Below are positions 8,803 to 18,556 of a stretch of 64,000 nt of DNA, piece after piece (positions within the stretch are counted from its first letter, which is position 1; every line of letters starts with the position of its first letter). Source of the stretch: Allotamlana fucoidanivorans (lineage in GTDB: Bacteria > Bacteroidota > Bacteroidia > Flavobacteriales > Flavobacteriaceae); NCBI RefSeq assembly GCF_045788535.1, contig NZ_CP074074.1:1302001-1366000 (forward strand). The letters run 5' to 3'. The position numbers and the translations under genes are program-made. Below the pieces are notes generated by a model. It was given only the letters and a program-made list of their open reading frames with translations. It did not search any database and was not told the DNA's origin.

Positions 8803-8840
8803 AAAAAAAAAAGCGAGCTTCAAATGAGAAGCTCGCTTTT
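8803..8840 (-). terminator. Rho-independent terminator of the TerB-like gene
   Basis: A perfect 13-bp stem pairs 8809-8821 with 8828-8840 around a 6-base loop. On the minus strand it is followed by a run of T residues (the A tract at 8803-8812). It lies 25 bases beyond the stop codon at 8865. Confidence 0.9.
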
Positions 8841-8864
8841 GGTTATTTTCAAAATGAAATCTTT

Positions 8865-9296
8865 TTATTTATTCATGTTTTTTATTTGATCTTTGAATGT
8901 GTCAAGATCAACACCATTATTTACAAGTGTAAGTGCTTTATCCACTATATATTTCACATTTACGGCATGAAACCCTAAGCCGACACCAATTTTATTTAAT
9001 AATTTATGCTCAGAGTCTCCTTTTATTTGGTCTACATGAACCATTCTTACCAAATCATAAAGACGCTCTAAACGTAGGTCATATTCAACGGGAGGGTTGA
9101 TTGGGTGTGTTTTGTAGTTTTTTAAAATGTCCTTATACTGTGCTTCACTAATATCTAGGTTGTGAGCCAAACGATCTAAAAACGCTTGTTCTTCAGGGGT
9201 AATAATGCCATCATCCATGGCTACACGCACTATAGCAGCAAAATGTCCTTCATTTCGCCTTTTAAAACCTCCATCAAATAAGTTTGAAAATGACAT
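8865..9296 (-). CDS. TerB-like helical domain protein (143 aa)
   Basis: A small all-helical cytoplasmic protein resembling the TerB/tellurite-resistance fold. After a short N terminus come an acidic metal-site-like segment MDDGIITPEEQAFLDRLA (about 27-44) and a second acidic repeat near 90-100 (VDQIKGDSEHKLL). The function of stand-alone TerB proteins in Bacteroidota is unknown. No other ter genes are nearby, so resistance should not be inferred. It is a monocistronic gene with its own promoter and terminator. Confidence 0.75.
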   Translation of the reverse strand: MSFSNLFDGGFKRRNEGHFAAIVRVAMDDGIITPEEQAFLDRLAHNLDISEAQYKDILKNYKTHPINPPVEYDLRLERLYDLVRMVHVDQIKGDSEHKLLNKIGVGLGFHAVNVKYIVDKALTLVNNGVDLDTFKDQIKNMNK

Positions 9297-9320
9297 ATGT
9301 TTTGTGTTTTGTTAGTTACA

Positions 9321-9328
9321 CAAACCTA
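9321..9328 (-). promoter_or_regulatory. -7 box of the TerB-like gene
   Basis: CAAACCTA on the plus strand reads TAGGTTTG on the minus strand, an exact TAnnTTTG, 25 bases upstream of the start codon. Confidence 0.55.
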
Positions 9329-9390
9329 CATATTTTTTTTGTTTATTAATAGAGTTCGCATTCATAATTTTAACGCATTCATAATAAGAA

Positions 9391-9424
9391 TTTGCCAAAT
9401 TAAATACGCTAAGATGTATATTTG
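9391..9424 (+). promoter_or_regulatory. Promoter of mfd
   Basis: TTTG at 9391-9394 and TATATTTG at 9417-9424 are separated by 22 bases. The start site would fall near 9430, so the leader before the GTG at 9444 is only about 10-15 bases. Confidence 0.55.
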
Positions 9425-9443
9425 CAACTTAAAATGCAATTAG

Positions 9444-12400
9444 GTGAGTATAAGTGACCTCTCTCAAACCTATATACAGGCTTTGCAAACGCAAAATCTG
9501 CAGGATTGTCTTACCAAAAACCAAAATAAAATTCATGTAAAAGGCCTAGTCGGCTCTTCATTATCATTTGTAATATCAAGTGTTTTTAATACTATTAATA
9601 GGCCATTTTTAATGGTTTTTAATGATAAAGAAGAAGCTGCACACTATCTAAATGATTTAGAGCAATTATTAGGTGATAAAGATGTTTTGTTTTATCCAGG
9701 AAGTTACAGGCGGCCCTATGAAATTGAGGAAACTGATAATGCTAATGTGCTTCTTAGGGCTGAGGTTTTAAACAGAATTAATTCTCAAAAGAAACCAGCC
9801 ATTATAGTCACCTATCCTGATGCTCTTTTTGAGCAGGTGGTCACTAGAAGAGAACTGGAACGTAACACCCTTAAAGTCTCTGTTCAGGATAATTTATCTA
9901 TTGATTTTGTAAATGAAATATTATTTGAATATAAATTTAAGCGTGTCGATTTTGTTACTGAGCCAGGAGAATTTTCTGTTCGGGGTGGTATTGTTGATGT
10001 GTTTTCATTTTCGCATGATGAGCCTTATAGAATTGAGTTTTTTGGTGATGAAGTAGATAGTATTAGAACCTTTGATGTTGAAACACAACTTTCTGTAAAT
10101 CAGGTTAAAAAAATCAATATTATTCCTAATGTAGCCAATAAATTGGTTGAAGAGAAAAGACAAAGTTTCCTTAAATACATTGCTCAAAAAACGGTGGTTT
10201 GCTTAAAGAATGCAGATTTATTGTTTTCAAGGATTGATGATTTTTATGCTAAAGCAGAAGAGGCTTTTGAAACCCTTTCTGAAACGATAAAGCACACCAA
10301 ACCTCAGGAACTGTTTTGTAATTCAATATTGCTTAAAAAACAGCTTTTAGAGTTCTCTATATTAGAATTTGGGCCCACTTCATTGTTTTCAAATGCCTAT
10401 AAAAGCATTGAAACTATTACTTATCAAACCACGCCACAGCCATCATTCAATAAACAATTTAATCTTTTAATAGAAGACTTAAATACCAACCATAATAAAG
10501 GATATGTTAATTACATAGCTTGTGTTAGTGAGCAACAAGCCAAAAGATTTCATGATATTTTTGATGACGTTGAAGTAGAGGTGGTGTACAAAACGGTTGT
10601 ATTGTCCTTGCATCAAGGTTTTATTGATCATGAGGCTAAATTAGCCTGCTATACAGACCATCAAATTTTTGAAAGATATCATAAATTTCATCTAAAAAAC
10701 GGCTATGCTAAAAAACAAGCCATTACACTAAAGGAGCTTACCAATTTAGATATAGGGGATTATGTAACGCATATAGACCATGGTATTGGGCGTTTTGGCG
10801 GGCTTCAAAAAATAGATGTAGAAGGAAAAAAACAAGAGGCTATTAAATTGATTTATGGAGAACGTGATGTGCTGTATTTAAGCATTCATTCGTTACATAA
10901 AATCACAAAGTTTAATGGCAAAGATGGTAAACCACCTAAAATATACAAATTAGGTAGTAATGCTTGGAAAACCTTAAAACAGAAAACAAAAGCACGTGTC
11001 AAGCATGTAGCTTTTAATCTGATTAAATTATATGCAAAGCGTAAAACAGAAAAAGGCTACCAATATAATCCGGATAGTTATATGCAGCACGAACTAGAGG
11101 CATCTTTTATCTATGAAGATACTCCTGATCAAAGTTTAGCAACGGCTGATATTAAGGCCGATATGGAAAGTGAACGCCCTATGGATCGCTTGGTATGTGG
11201 TGATGTTGGTTTTGGAAAAACTGAAGTCGCTATAAGAGCTGCTTTTAAGGCGGTTGATAATGGTAAGCAAGTGGCGGTTTTGGTGCCAACAACCATATTA
11301 GCCTATCAACATGCCAGAACCTTTAGGCAACGGTTGAAGGATTTTCCTGTTGCTGTGGATTATGTGAATAGATTCAGAACCGCAAAAGAAAAAAGAGTAA
11401 CTCTTGAAGCTTTAGAGTGTGGTGAGGTTGATATTATTATAGGTACGCATCAATTAGTCAATAAAAATGTAAAATTTAAAGATTTAGGACTACTTATTGT
11501 TGATGAAGAACAAAAATTTGGCGTTGCTGTAAAAGAAAAGCTTAAAACGATTAAGGATAATGTTGATGTATTAACGCTTACAGCAACACCTATTCCAAGA
11601 ACCTTACAGTTTAGTTTAATGGCAGCCAGAGATTTATCGGTCATTACCACACCTCCACCAAACAGATATCCTATAGAGAGTCATGTAATCAGATTTAATG
11701 AAGAAACCATCAGAGATGCTATTAGCTATGAAATTGAGCGGGGCGGTCAAGTCTTTTTTATTCATAATAGAATAGAGAATATCAAGGAAGTGGCTGGCAT
11801 GCTACAACGCCTTATTCCTGATGCCAAAATTGGTGTGGGTCATGGACAAATGGAAGGAAAAAAACTAGAACAACTCATGCTGGCTTTTATGGATGGTGCT
11901 TTTGATGTTTTAGTAAGTACCACGATTATAGAAAGTGGCTTAGATGTGCCCAATGCCAATACCATCTTTATAAATAACGCTAATAATTTTGGGTTGAGCG
12001 ATTTGCATCAAATGCGGGGTAGAGTGGGGCGTAGTAATAAAAAGGCGTTCTGTTATTTCATTACTCCAGAATATTCAGCCATGACTGATGATGCCAGAAA
12101 ACGCATTACCGCCCTTGAACAGTTTACAGAGTTAGGCAGTGGATTTAATATTGCCATGAAAGATCTTGAAATAAGAGGCGCAGGTGATTTATTAGGTGGT
12201 GAACAAAGCGGGTTTATTAATGAAATAGGATTTGATACCTACCAAAAAATATTAAACGAAGCTATTGAAGAACTTAAAGAAAATGAGTTTAAAGATTTGT
12301 ATAATGAACCAGAGGAAAAGAAGGTTTATGTTAAGGATGTAACTATTGATACTGATTTTGAATTGCTTTTCCCTGATAGTTACATCAATAATATAGCTGA

Positions 12401-12797
12401 AAGATTAAGCTTGTATACACAACTTAATGATTTAAAATCCGAAGATGAATTGCATACCTTTGAAAAGGAATTGATAGATCGTTTTGGAACCTTACCAAAA
12501 CAGGTGACCGATCTGTTAAATAGTGTCCAAATTAAGTGGTTGGCTACAAAAATTGGTTTTGAAAAAGTGGTGATGAAGAAAGGAAAGTTGATAGGTTATT
12601 TTATTCATGATCAGCAAAGTAGTTTTTATCAAAGTGCTAGTTTTACTAGAGTTTTACAATACGTTCAAACCAATCCAAGAGCTTGCAAAATGAAGGAGAA
12701 ACAAACAAGAAACGGACTTAGGTTAATGCTTACATTTGAAAATATAAAATCGGTAAAACAAGCGTTAGATGCTTTAAAGCCCATTATGGCTCAATAA
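9444..12797 (+). CDS. mfd: Transcription-repair coupling factor Mfd (1117 aa)
   Basis: Mfd removes RNA polymerase stalled at DNA lesions and recruits UvrA. The UvrB-like N-terminal region has the VRGGIVDVF motif (around 178-186). The RNA polymerase-interacting segment begins near 433 (LDIGDYVTHIDHGIGRFGGL). The RecG-like helicase has Walker A GDVGFGKTEVA (about 585), a DEEQKFG box (about 687), TATPIPRTL and a C-terminal helicase half with SGLDVPNANT and QMRGRVGRS. A TRCF C-terminal domain follows. The length is close to E. coli Mfd (1148). The start is GTG; the nearby ATG at 9434 is out of frame. Confidence 0.97.
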   Translation: MSISDLSQTYIQALQTQNLQDCLTKNQNKIHVKGLVGSSLSFVISSVFNTINRPFLMVFNDKEEAAHYLNDLEQLLGDKDVLFYPGSYRRPYEIEETDNANVLLRAEVLNRINSQKKPAIIVTYPDALFEQVVTRRELERNTLKVSVQDNLSIDFVNEILFEYKFKRVDFVTEPGEFSVRGGIVDVFSFSHDEPYRIEFFGDEVDSIRTFDVETQLSVNQVKKINIIPNVANKLVEEKRQSFLKYIAQKTVVCLKNADLLFSRIDDFYAKAEEAFETLSETIKHTKPQELFCNSILLKKQLLEFSILEFGPTSLFSNAYKSIETITYQTTPQPSFNKQFNLLIEDLNTNHNKGYVNYIACVSEQQAKRFHDIFDDVEVEVVYKTVVLSLHQGFIDHEAKLACYTDHQIFERYHKFHLKNGYAKKQAITLKELTNLDIGDYVTHIDHGIGRFGGLQKIDVEGKKQEAIKLIYGERDVLYLSIHSLHKITKFNGKDGKPPKIYKLGSNAWKTLKQKTKARVKHVAFNLIKLYAKRKTEKGYQYNPDSYMQHELEASFIYEDTPDQSLATADIKADMESERPMDRLVCGDVGFGKTEVAIRAAFKAVDNGKQVAVLVPTTILAYQHARTFRQRLKDFPVAVDYVNRFRTAKEKRVTLEALECGEVDIIIGTHQLVNKNVKFKDLGLLIVDEEQKFGVAVKEKLKTIKDNVDVLTLTATPIPRTLQFSLMAARDLSVITTPPPNRYPIESHVIRFNEETIRDAISYEIERGGQVFFIHNRIENIKEVAGMLQRLIPDAKIGVGHGQMEGKKLEQLMLAFMDGAFDVLVSTTIIESGLDVPNANTIFINNANNFGLSDLHQMRGRVGRSNKKAFCYFITPEYSAMTDDARKRITALEQFTELGSGFNIAMKDLEIRGAGDLLGGEQSGFINEIGFDTYQKILNEAIEELKENEFKDLYNEPEEKKVYVKDVTIDTDFELLFPDSYINNIAERLSLYTQLNDLKSEDELHTFEKELIDRFGTLPKQVTDLLNSVQIKWLATKIGFEKVVMKKGKLIGYFIHDQQSSFYQSASFTRVLQYVQTNPRACKMKEKQTRNGLRLMLTFENIKSVKQALDALKPIMAQ

Positions 12798-12814
12798 TTG
12801 TTTTTAACAGAAGT

Positions 12815-14161
12815 ATGAAACATATCATTTTAATCCTATATCTTATTCCTAGTTTTTTGTTGGGGCAACATGTTATAAAAGGAACGTTTAGCCCAGCAGA
12901 AAGCTATAACGTTTTATTGTTGTATAAAGTAACACCAACCATTTCAGAGTATGTTGCCAATGCAAAAATTGATGATATGGGCAAGTTTGAAATAAAATTA
13001 GATTCCACCATTCAAAAAGGTGTATATCGATTAGTTTATGCTATGCCTCAAGAAGACTATAACTTTGATGTGATTTATAACGGAAAAGAGGATGTAGAAC
13101 TTAAGTTTAATGCTGAAACAGGCGTAACTTATGAAAGTTCGTTTGAGAACAGGCTTCTAACCTCTTATACCAACAGCATGTCAATGGTAACGCAAAGCAT
13201 TGGAAATTATTTTAGAAGAAAAAGTCGAGACACCACAGCTTTAAATACCATTTTTAAAACTCAACGCGAAACTCAGGCAAATTATGAAAATGCAGCAAAA
13301 GGGACTATAGCCTTAGAGTTTATTAAAGCAAATAAACCCTATACGCCCAAAGGATATACAGATATCGACTTGTATATAAAAAGCTTAAAAAAACATTATT
13401 TTGATTTTGTAGATTTTAGTAATCCAACCTTGCAAAGCTCTAATTTCTTAACGGAAAAAACGTTGAATTATGTGTTTGGTATGTCGTCTAAGAATGCAGA
13501 TAAAATAACAACATTTAAACAAAATATTGATGTTGTTAGCCAAAAAATGAAAGTGGCTCCCATTGAAATACAGCGTATCTTATTATTTGATTTGTGGCAG
13601 CAAATGGCAGATTTAAAAATAGAACCTGTGGCAAATTATATTGCTGAAGAATATTTAATGGATATAGCCGTAAAGCTTAATGATCAGGAGTTATTACATA
13701 CACTGATATTATATAAAGACCTTTCAAATGGTACAAAGGCTCCTGATTTTTCTTTGGAAGTTGATGGAAAAAATAAGGGTCTAGGAAAATTAAGTAATCT
13801 TAATGTAGCGGAACATTATGTTCTGATATTTTGGAGCAGCGGATGTTCTCATTGTTTAGATGAGGTACCACAGTTAAAAATGTTTGTTGATGAACTTCCA
13901 AAAGTAACAGTTAAGGTAGTAGCGATTGGCCTTGAAGATGAGCCCACTAAATGGAATGCTTTAATACCAAAATATTCAGATTTTATTCATGTTTATGGCC
14001 AAGGTAAATGGGAAAACCATATAGCTGCATCTTATGGTGTAAAGTCAACTCCAACGTATTTTATCCTTAATAAAGCTAAAGAAATATTGGATAAGCCTGA
14101 AGATTTTGAAGCGGTGAAAGCCTTTTTTAAGAATAAAGTGTCTAAAATTAGTTCAGAATAA
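12815..14161 (+). CDS. Exported TlpA-like thioredoxin-fold protein (448 aa)
   Basis: A signal peptide of about 17 residues (MKHIILILYLIPSFLLG) exports it to the periplasm. The N-terminal beta-rich region resembles DUF4369-type domains often fused to thioredoxins in Bacteroidota, followed by a long helical middle. The last 140 residues are AhpC/TSA-TlpA-like, opening with GTKAPDFSLEV and holding the redox motif WSSGCSHCLDE (CSHC), then the cis-Pro loop GVKSTPTYFIL. It probably reduces or isomerises thiols. It begins 17 bases after mfd and is likely co-transcribed with it. Confidence 0.85.
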   Translation: MKHIILILYLIPSFLLGQHVIKGTFSPAESYNVLLLYKVTPTISEYVANAKIDDMGKFEIKLDSTIQKGVYRLVYAMPQEDYNFDVIYNGKEDVELKFNAETGVTYESSFENRLLTSYTNSMSMVTQSIGNYFRRKSRDTTALNTIFKTQRETQANYENAAKGTIALEFIKANKPYTPKGYTDIDLYIKSLKKHYFDFVDFSNPTLQSSNFLTEKTLNYVFGMSSKNADKITTFKQNIDVVSQKMKVAPIEIQRILLFDLWQQMADLKIEPVANYIAEEYLMDIAVKLNDQELLHTLILYKDLSNGTKAPDFSLEVDGKNKGLGKLSNLNVAEHYVLIFWSSGCSHCLDEVPQLKMFVDELPKVTVKVVAIGLEDEPTKWNALIPKYSDFIHVYGQGKWENHIAASYGVKSTPTYFILNKAKEILDKPEDFEAVKAFFKNKVSKISSE

Positions 14162-14165
14162 AGCC

Positions 14166-14528
14166 TTAAAAGTGATAAAAGGCATTTTGTAGATGTTCTA
14201 TGTCAAAGGTGTTGTTGCTGGTTTTCACTATGGCAATAATGTCAAAGCGAACATCAACATCTAGAGCATTGACTATAACGTATTCATTAACAGCTTTTAC
14301 AAGATTTTTTATTTGATTGGGTTTAACAAAATCTTGAGGGTTGCCAAAATCTGTACCAGATCGGGTTTTCACTTCAATAATAGCTAGGGTGTTATTAATT
14401 TTAGCAATAATATCTACTTCGGCCTTATCAAACCTATAATTTCGTGCCATGATTTCGTACTGTTTATCAATAAGATAATCAACAGCTAGTTGTTCTCCTT
14501 TTTTGCCTAGATCATTGTGTTTAGCCAT
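14166..14528 (-). CDS. yraN: YraN/UPF0102 family nuclease-like protein (120 aa)
   Basis: A small predicted PD-(D/E)XK-fold protein. The family start GKKGEQLAVDYLIDKQYEIMARNYR and the AEVDIIAK...IIEVKTR active-site-like segment are present. Its role is unknown, though structures resemble Holliday-junction resolvases. It begins 2 bases after the permease gene upstream and is the last gene of the metal ABC operon, an arrangement with no obvious functional logic. Confidence 0.9.
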   Translation of the reverse strand: MAKHNDLGKKGEQLAVDYLIDKQYEIMARNYRFDKAEVDIIAKINNTLAIIEVKTRSGTDFGNPQDFVKPNQIKNLVKAVNEYVIVNALDVDVRFDIIAIVKTSNNTFDIEHLQNAFYHF

Positions 14529-14530
14529 AA

Positions 14531-15691
14531 CTATCCTCTAAATAAAAAGAAATCATCTTTCATGTGCTCAATTTTTGCGTCTTGATTGGTTATGATATAG
14601 TCAATGGCTTGCGATGTAAATTTTTCTCCTTTTTTGGTTAGGGAAACAATGTTTTTATCAAACTTTATCATATTATTTTTCAGGGCCAGCTCTAAAACGG
14701 TTTTTGAACGTACTTTTTGCCAATTTATATGTTCGTTAAGGTGGTTAACGTGGCGTTCTGTTTCTTCGGTGTGATTTTTTAAATGCAATAAAAAGGTAAG
14801 TAGAGATACCTCTGTACGTTGTTGTTTTTCTCTGTACAGAACAGCAATAATTCCTTTGTTTGGTGCAAATAAATAGAGCAGTAAAAACACCAGACCTAGC
14901 ATGGTGGTTATGGAGCCAGCTATTGAAGCGTCTAGTGCATGGGCTACCCAATAGCCTGAAATGGCACTAAAAATACCAAAGCAAATGGCATAGAGAAGCA
15001 TACGTTTTAAATCATTGGTTAGTAAATAGGCTGCTGCTGCGGGCGCAATCATTAAAGCAACCACAAGTATGGCGCCAACTGCATCAAAAGCACCCACTGT
15101 GGTAATGGAAGACATTGTCATTAGCCCATAATGAATCAGTGCTGGAGAAAAACCTAAAGAGGCTGATAACCCAGCATCAAAGGTGCTTACTTTTAATTCC
15201 TTGAAAAATGCAAAGAGTAAAATCACGGTGATAATAAGAATACAGCCAATAATCCATAACGATTTTGGACCTAAATCAAATCCCGAAACTACAAATCTGT
15301 CAAAAGGCGCAAAAGCCAGTTCCCCTAATAAAACGGCATCTACATCTAAATGTACATCATTGGCATTTTTAGCAATTAAAATAACTCCAATACTAAACAA
15401 AATAGGAAATACCAAGCCAATGGCGGTGTCTTCTTTTACCAATCCAGTTTTTTGAATGTACTCCACTAAAACTACCGTAATGATGCCAGTTATAGCCGCA
15501 AGAACAATGAGAAAGGGTGAATTTAAATCGTGAGTGATGAAAAATCCAATAACTATACCAGGTAAAATAGAATGACTTATCGCGTCACTAATCATAGCCA
15601 TTTTTCTAAGTACCAAGAAGGTGCCAGGAATAGCACAAGCTATGGCAACAATGCAGGCAATGAGTTGTATTTCAAATTGAGCGCTAGTCAT
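14531..15691 (-). CDS. Metal ABC transporter permease with C-terminal winged-helix-like extension (386 aa)
   Basis: An ABC-3 (TroC/ZnuB/MntB) permease for Mn, Zn or Fe. About eight membrane helices fill residues 1-280, including the conserved ISDAISHSILPGIVIGF stretch near 34-50. Family members are usually 270-290 residues. Here about 100 more cytoplasmic residues follow, ending with VRSKTVLELALKNNMIKFD and VSLTKKGEKFT, which resemble a DtxR/MarR-like winged helix. The second permease has an equivalent extension. It overlaps that gene by 8 bases. Such extensions are known in TroC/MntC-type permeases; their function is unclear. Confidence 0.9.
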   Translation of the reverse strand: MTSAQFEIQLIACIVAIACAIPGTFLVLRKMAMISDAISHSILPGIVIGFFITHDLNSPFLIVLAAITGIITVVLVEYIQKTGLVKEDTAIGLVFPILFSIGVILIAKNANDVHLDVDAVLLGELAFAPFDRFVVSGFDLGPKSLWIIGCILIITVILLFAFFKELKVSTFDAGLSASLGFSPALIHYGLMTMSSITTVGAFDAVGAILVVALMIAPAAAAYLLTNDLKRMLLYAICFGIFSAISGYWVAHALDASIAGSITTMLGLVFLLLYLFAPNKGIIAVLYREKQQRTEVSLLTFLLHLKNHTEETERHVNHLNEHINWQKVRSKTVLELALKNNMIKFDKNIVSLTKKGEKFTSQAIDYIITNQDAKIEHMKDDFFLFRG

Positions 15692-16811
15692 TTGTCTTCT
15701 CTTGTTGGTTATACAAATTGGTAGCGGTTTTAAAACCTTCTTCGGTTAAGTGCCACATGTTTCCATCAATCTTCACATAATTTTTTCTCACCAGTTGTTG
15801 AAGTGTACTTTTAGTAAAACCCTGAAAATTGTTTAGTATTTTTATAGCATGCGGGTGCGAAATATTGTCATGCGTTTCAGCGATGCGAAACATAAAGGCC
15901 AAGGTTTTATGTTGTTGTAGGTCGCGTCTGTTTTTTATAAAACGAATTTGTTTAAAGAGCAATCCTCTGCTTGGTGAAAATATAAAAGAGAACAATACGA
16001 AAACCCCAGCGATAATGACTATAACAGGACCTGTGGATAAATTATTTTGAGAGGCGCTAATAGCGGTACCAAAAACGCCAGAGAACGCTCCAAAAGTTGC
16101 CGATAAAACAATCATTATACCCAGACTGTTGGTCCATTGTCTGGCAGCTGCAGCTGGAGCTAGTAGCATAGCGCTCATTAAAACAACACCAACGGTTTGT
16201 AGACCTAAAACAATGGCTAGTACAATAAATGAGGTAATGAGAACATCAATGAACTTTGTGTTAAATCCTAATGTTTTGGTATAATCGGCATCAAACAGTA
16301 GAATTTTAAACTCTTTCCAAAAAAGAAGTAGTACAAATAGACAAATGCCGGTAACTATAGCCATCATCCAAACGTCACTTTCTACTAAAGTGGCTGCCTG
16401 ACCAAAAAGGTATTTATCTAAACCCGCTTGGTTGGCATTAGGTTGTTTTTGAATGAAAGTAAGTAACAACATCCCAAAACCAAAAAACAAAGACAGAATA
16501 AGTCCGAGTGCCGTATCAGACTTTAAATGGGTCTTTTTTATGATACTACGAATCCAAAAGGTGCCTATAAGACCACTTATTAAAGCCCCAAGAAGTAACA
16601 CATGACTATCTTTAGTGCCTGTTAACAGAAACGCTAAGGCTATACCTGGCAAGGCTGCATGAGAGATGGCATCCCCTAAAAGACTCTGTTTTCTTAGCAC
16701 CGCAAAGCTGCCTAGCATGCCAGTTACAGCACCCAAAATAGCGGTGCCCAGTGTGATGGTTCTAAGGGTGTAATCGGTAAAAACCAGTTTTATATATTCT
16801 GATACATCCAT
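15684..16811 (-). CDS. Metal ABC transporter permease with C-terminal winged-helix-like extension (375 aa)
   Basis: The second ABC-3 permease, presumably pairing with its neighbour as a heterodimer in the inner membrane. It has the family motif LGDAISHAALPGIALAFLLT near 35-54 and LAPAAAARQW in the middle. Residues from about 290 form a soluble tail (HPHAIKILNNFQGFTKSTLQQLVRK, then YVKIDGNMWHLTEEGF) with the helix-turn-helix-wing look of a small DNA-binding domain. It begins 3 bases after the ATPase gene and overlaps the next permease by 8 bases. Confidence 0.9.
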   Translation of the reverse strand: MDVSEYIKLVFTDYTLRTITLGTAILGAVTGMLGSFAVLRKQSLLGDAISHAALPGIALAFLLTGTKDSHVLLLGALISGLIGTFWIRSIIKKTHLKSDTALGLILSLFFGFGMLLLTFIQKQPNANQAGLDKYLFGQAATLVESDVWMMAIVTGICLFVLLLFWKEFKILLFDADYTKTLGFNTKFIDVLITSFIVLAIVLGLQTVGVVLMSAMLLAPAAAARQWTNSLGIMIVLSATFGAFSGVFGTAISASQNNLSTGPVIVIIAGVFVLFSFIFSPSRGLLFKQIRFIKNRRDLQQHKTLAFMFRIAETHDNISHPHAIKILNNFQGFTKSTLQQLVRKNYVKIDGNMWHLTEEGFKTATNLYNQQEKTND

Positions 16812-16814
16812 GAC

Positions 16815-17552
16815 TTATTCTTGAATACTAACCTTGTAATTGATGCCATAGGTTTTGGTTAAATTATCATCATTGAATATGTCTTTAACCGGACCCGTAG
16901 CAATTTTTTTCACGTTTAAGAAGGTTACCCAATCAAAATACTCAGGTACCGTTTGTAAATCATGATGTACTACAATAACAGTTTTTCCTGCCTTTCTGAG
17001 TTCTTTTAGAATGTTTATTATAGCAATTTCAGTAGTGGCATCAACACCTTGAAAGGGTTCATCCATAAAATATATGGAAGCGTTTTGCACCAAGGCCCGT
17101 GCTAAAAAGATACGTTGTTGCTGTCCGCCTGAAAGTTGGCTGATTTGCCTATTTTTAAAAGGAAGCATACCTACTTTTTCAAGTGCTTCAAGAGCTGCTT
17201 TTTTTTCTTTTTGCCCTGGACGTTTTATCCAACCAAGGCTACCATAAGTTCCCATCATAACCACATCAAGTGCTGTGGTTGGAAAATCCCAGTCTACACT
17301 TCCTTTTTGAGGCACGTAAGCTACCAATGCTTGTTGTTTTTTATAGGGTTTTCCGTAAATCCTTACACTGCCAGCAATAGGTTTTAAAATACCTAAAATA
17401 GACTTGATTAAAGTAGATTTCCCAGCGCCATTGGGCCCTACAATGGCCATAAGGACACCTTCAGGAATTTCTAAATCAATATCCCAAAGTACCGGTTTGT
17501 AGTTATAAGCTACGGTAAGGTCATCTATTTGTACAGCTATTTTATTACTCAT
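16815..17552 (-). CDS. Metal ABC transporter ATP-binding protein (245 aa)
   Basis: Energises the metal importer. Walker A GPNGAGKST lies at 39-47, the Q-loop is PQKGSVDWDFP, the ABC signature is LSGGQQQR (about 140), Walker B is IYFMDEP and the switch histidine is in VVHHDL. Closest in type to TroB/MntB/ZnuC. It follows the binding-protein gene after a 90-base gap without a visible terminator. Confidence 0.93.
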   Translation of the reverse strand: MSNKIAVQIDDLTVAYNYKPVLWDIDLEIPEGVLMAIVGPNGAGKSTLIKSILGILKPIAGSVRIYGKPYKKQQALVAYVPQKGSVDWDFPTTALDVVMMGTYGSLGWIKRPGQKEKKAALEALEKVGMLPFKNRQISQLSGGQQQRIFLARALVQNASIYFMDEPFQGVDATTEIAIINILKELRKAGKTVIVVHHDLQTVPEYFDWVTFLNVKKIATGPVKDIFNDDNLTKTYGINYKVSIQE

Positions 17553-17642
17553 ATTCTTTTTTTAGCCCTGATAGAAGCGGCATCCTTTTTTGAGGAACGA
17601 GAAAAAGATACAGCGTATAGCAGGATTTTGCTTCAAATTACA

Positions 17643-18548
17643 TTATTTTAACGCATTAACAATGGTATTAACATTGTATTTAAACATGCCAATATAAGTG
17701 CCTTCAATTGTGCCTTTGTCACCCAAAGCATCCGAGTATAGTAATCCTCCAATAGTAACATGATGGCCTTTTGAATTCACTGCGGCCTGTAAGGCTTCAA
17801 CGGTTCGTTTTGGTACCGAACTTTCCACAAAAATGGCTTTTACTTGTTTTTCTATGATAAAGTTTGATAGATTTTGAACGTCTTGTACGCCTGCTTCTGT
17901 TGCGGTTGATAAGCCCTGCAGGCCTACTACTTCAAAATCAAACGCTTTTCCAAAATAATTGAAGGCATCATGTGCTGTGACTAAAATACGTTGTTCTTGA
18001 GGCAACTCATCGATTTTATCGTATACTTCTTTTTTAAGCTTATTTAGTTTTTCAATATAGACTTTTCTATTTGATGCAAAAACGGCACTTTTCTCCGGTA
18101 TTGCTTCCGAAAGGTAATACTCAACAAAAACAGCAACTTCTTTCCAATAATCAATATCAAACCAAATATGCGGATCATAATTTGAAGCAAAATAGTCAGA
18201 ACCAATGAGGGTGTTCTTGTCAATAGCAGCTGAGATGGCAATGGTTTTTTTGTTTTTCATTTTTTCAAAAACTTCAACCAGTTTGCCTTCCAGATGTAAG
18301 CCATTGTAAAAAATAAGATCGGCGTTGTATAGTTTGGTAACGTCCCCTTCACTGGCTTTGTATAAATGCGGATCTACACCACTACCCATTAGGCCTTGTA
18401 GATTGACTTCATCTTGGGCAATATTTGTAACTAAATCTGTGATCATGGTGGTTGTAGTGACCACATTGAGTTTACCATTTGTTTCTTTCTCATTTTTACA
18501 ATTGAGAAAGAGTAATGATATGAAAAGTATAAAGATTGATTTTTGCAT
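17643..18548 (-). CDS. TroA/ZnuA-type metal-binding lipoprotein (301 aa)
   Basis: The periplasmic metal receptor of the importer. The lipobox LFLNC places the lipidated cysteine at residue 17. Predicted cluster A-I ligands are visible: GVDPHLYKAS, DPHIWFDIDYW and VTAHDAFNYFGKAF contribute histidines, and LYSDALGDKGT near the end contributes an acid. It lacks the His-rich loop of ZnuA proteins, which slightly favours Mn or Fe over Zn. It begins 8 bases after the TonB receptor, so the two are co-transcribed. Confidence 0.92.
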   Translation of the reverse strand: MQKSIFILFISLLFLNCKNEKETNGKLNVVTTTTMITDLVTNIAQDEVNLQGLMGSGVDPHLYKASEGDVTKLYNADLIFYNGLHLEGKLVEVFEKMKNKKTIAISAAIDKNTLIGSDYFASNYDPHIWFDIDYWKEVAVFVEYYLSEAIPEKSAVFASNRKVYIEKLNKLKKEVYDKIDELPQEQRILVTAHDAFNYFGKAFDFEVVGLQGLSTATEAGVQDVQNLSNFIIEKQVKAIFVESSVPKRTVEALQAAVNSKGHHVTIGGLLYSDALGDKGTIEGTYIGMFKYNVNTIVNALK

Positions 18549-18556
18549 GGTTAAAA

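Noticed and set aside
8704..8889. 61-residue plus-strand frame before the TerB-like gene
   Set aside because: It reads straight through the perfect terminator hairpin at 8809-8840 and into the antisense of the TerB-like gene.
8865..9296. Tellurite resistance determinant
   Set aside because: Only a TerB-like domain is present, without terA, terC, terD or terZ neighbours.
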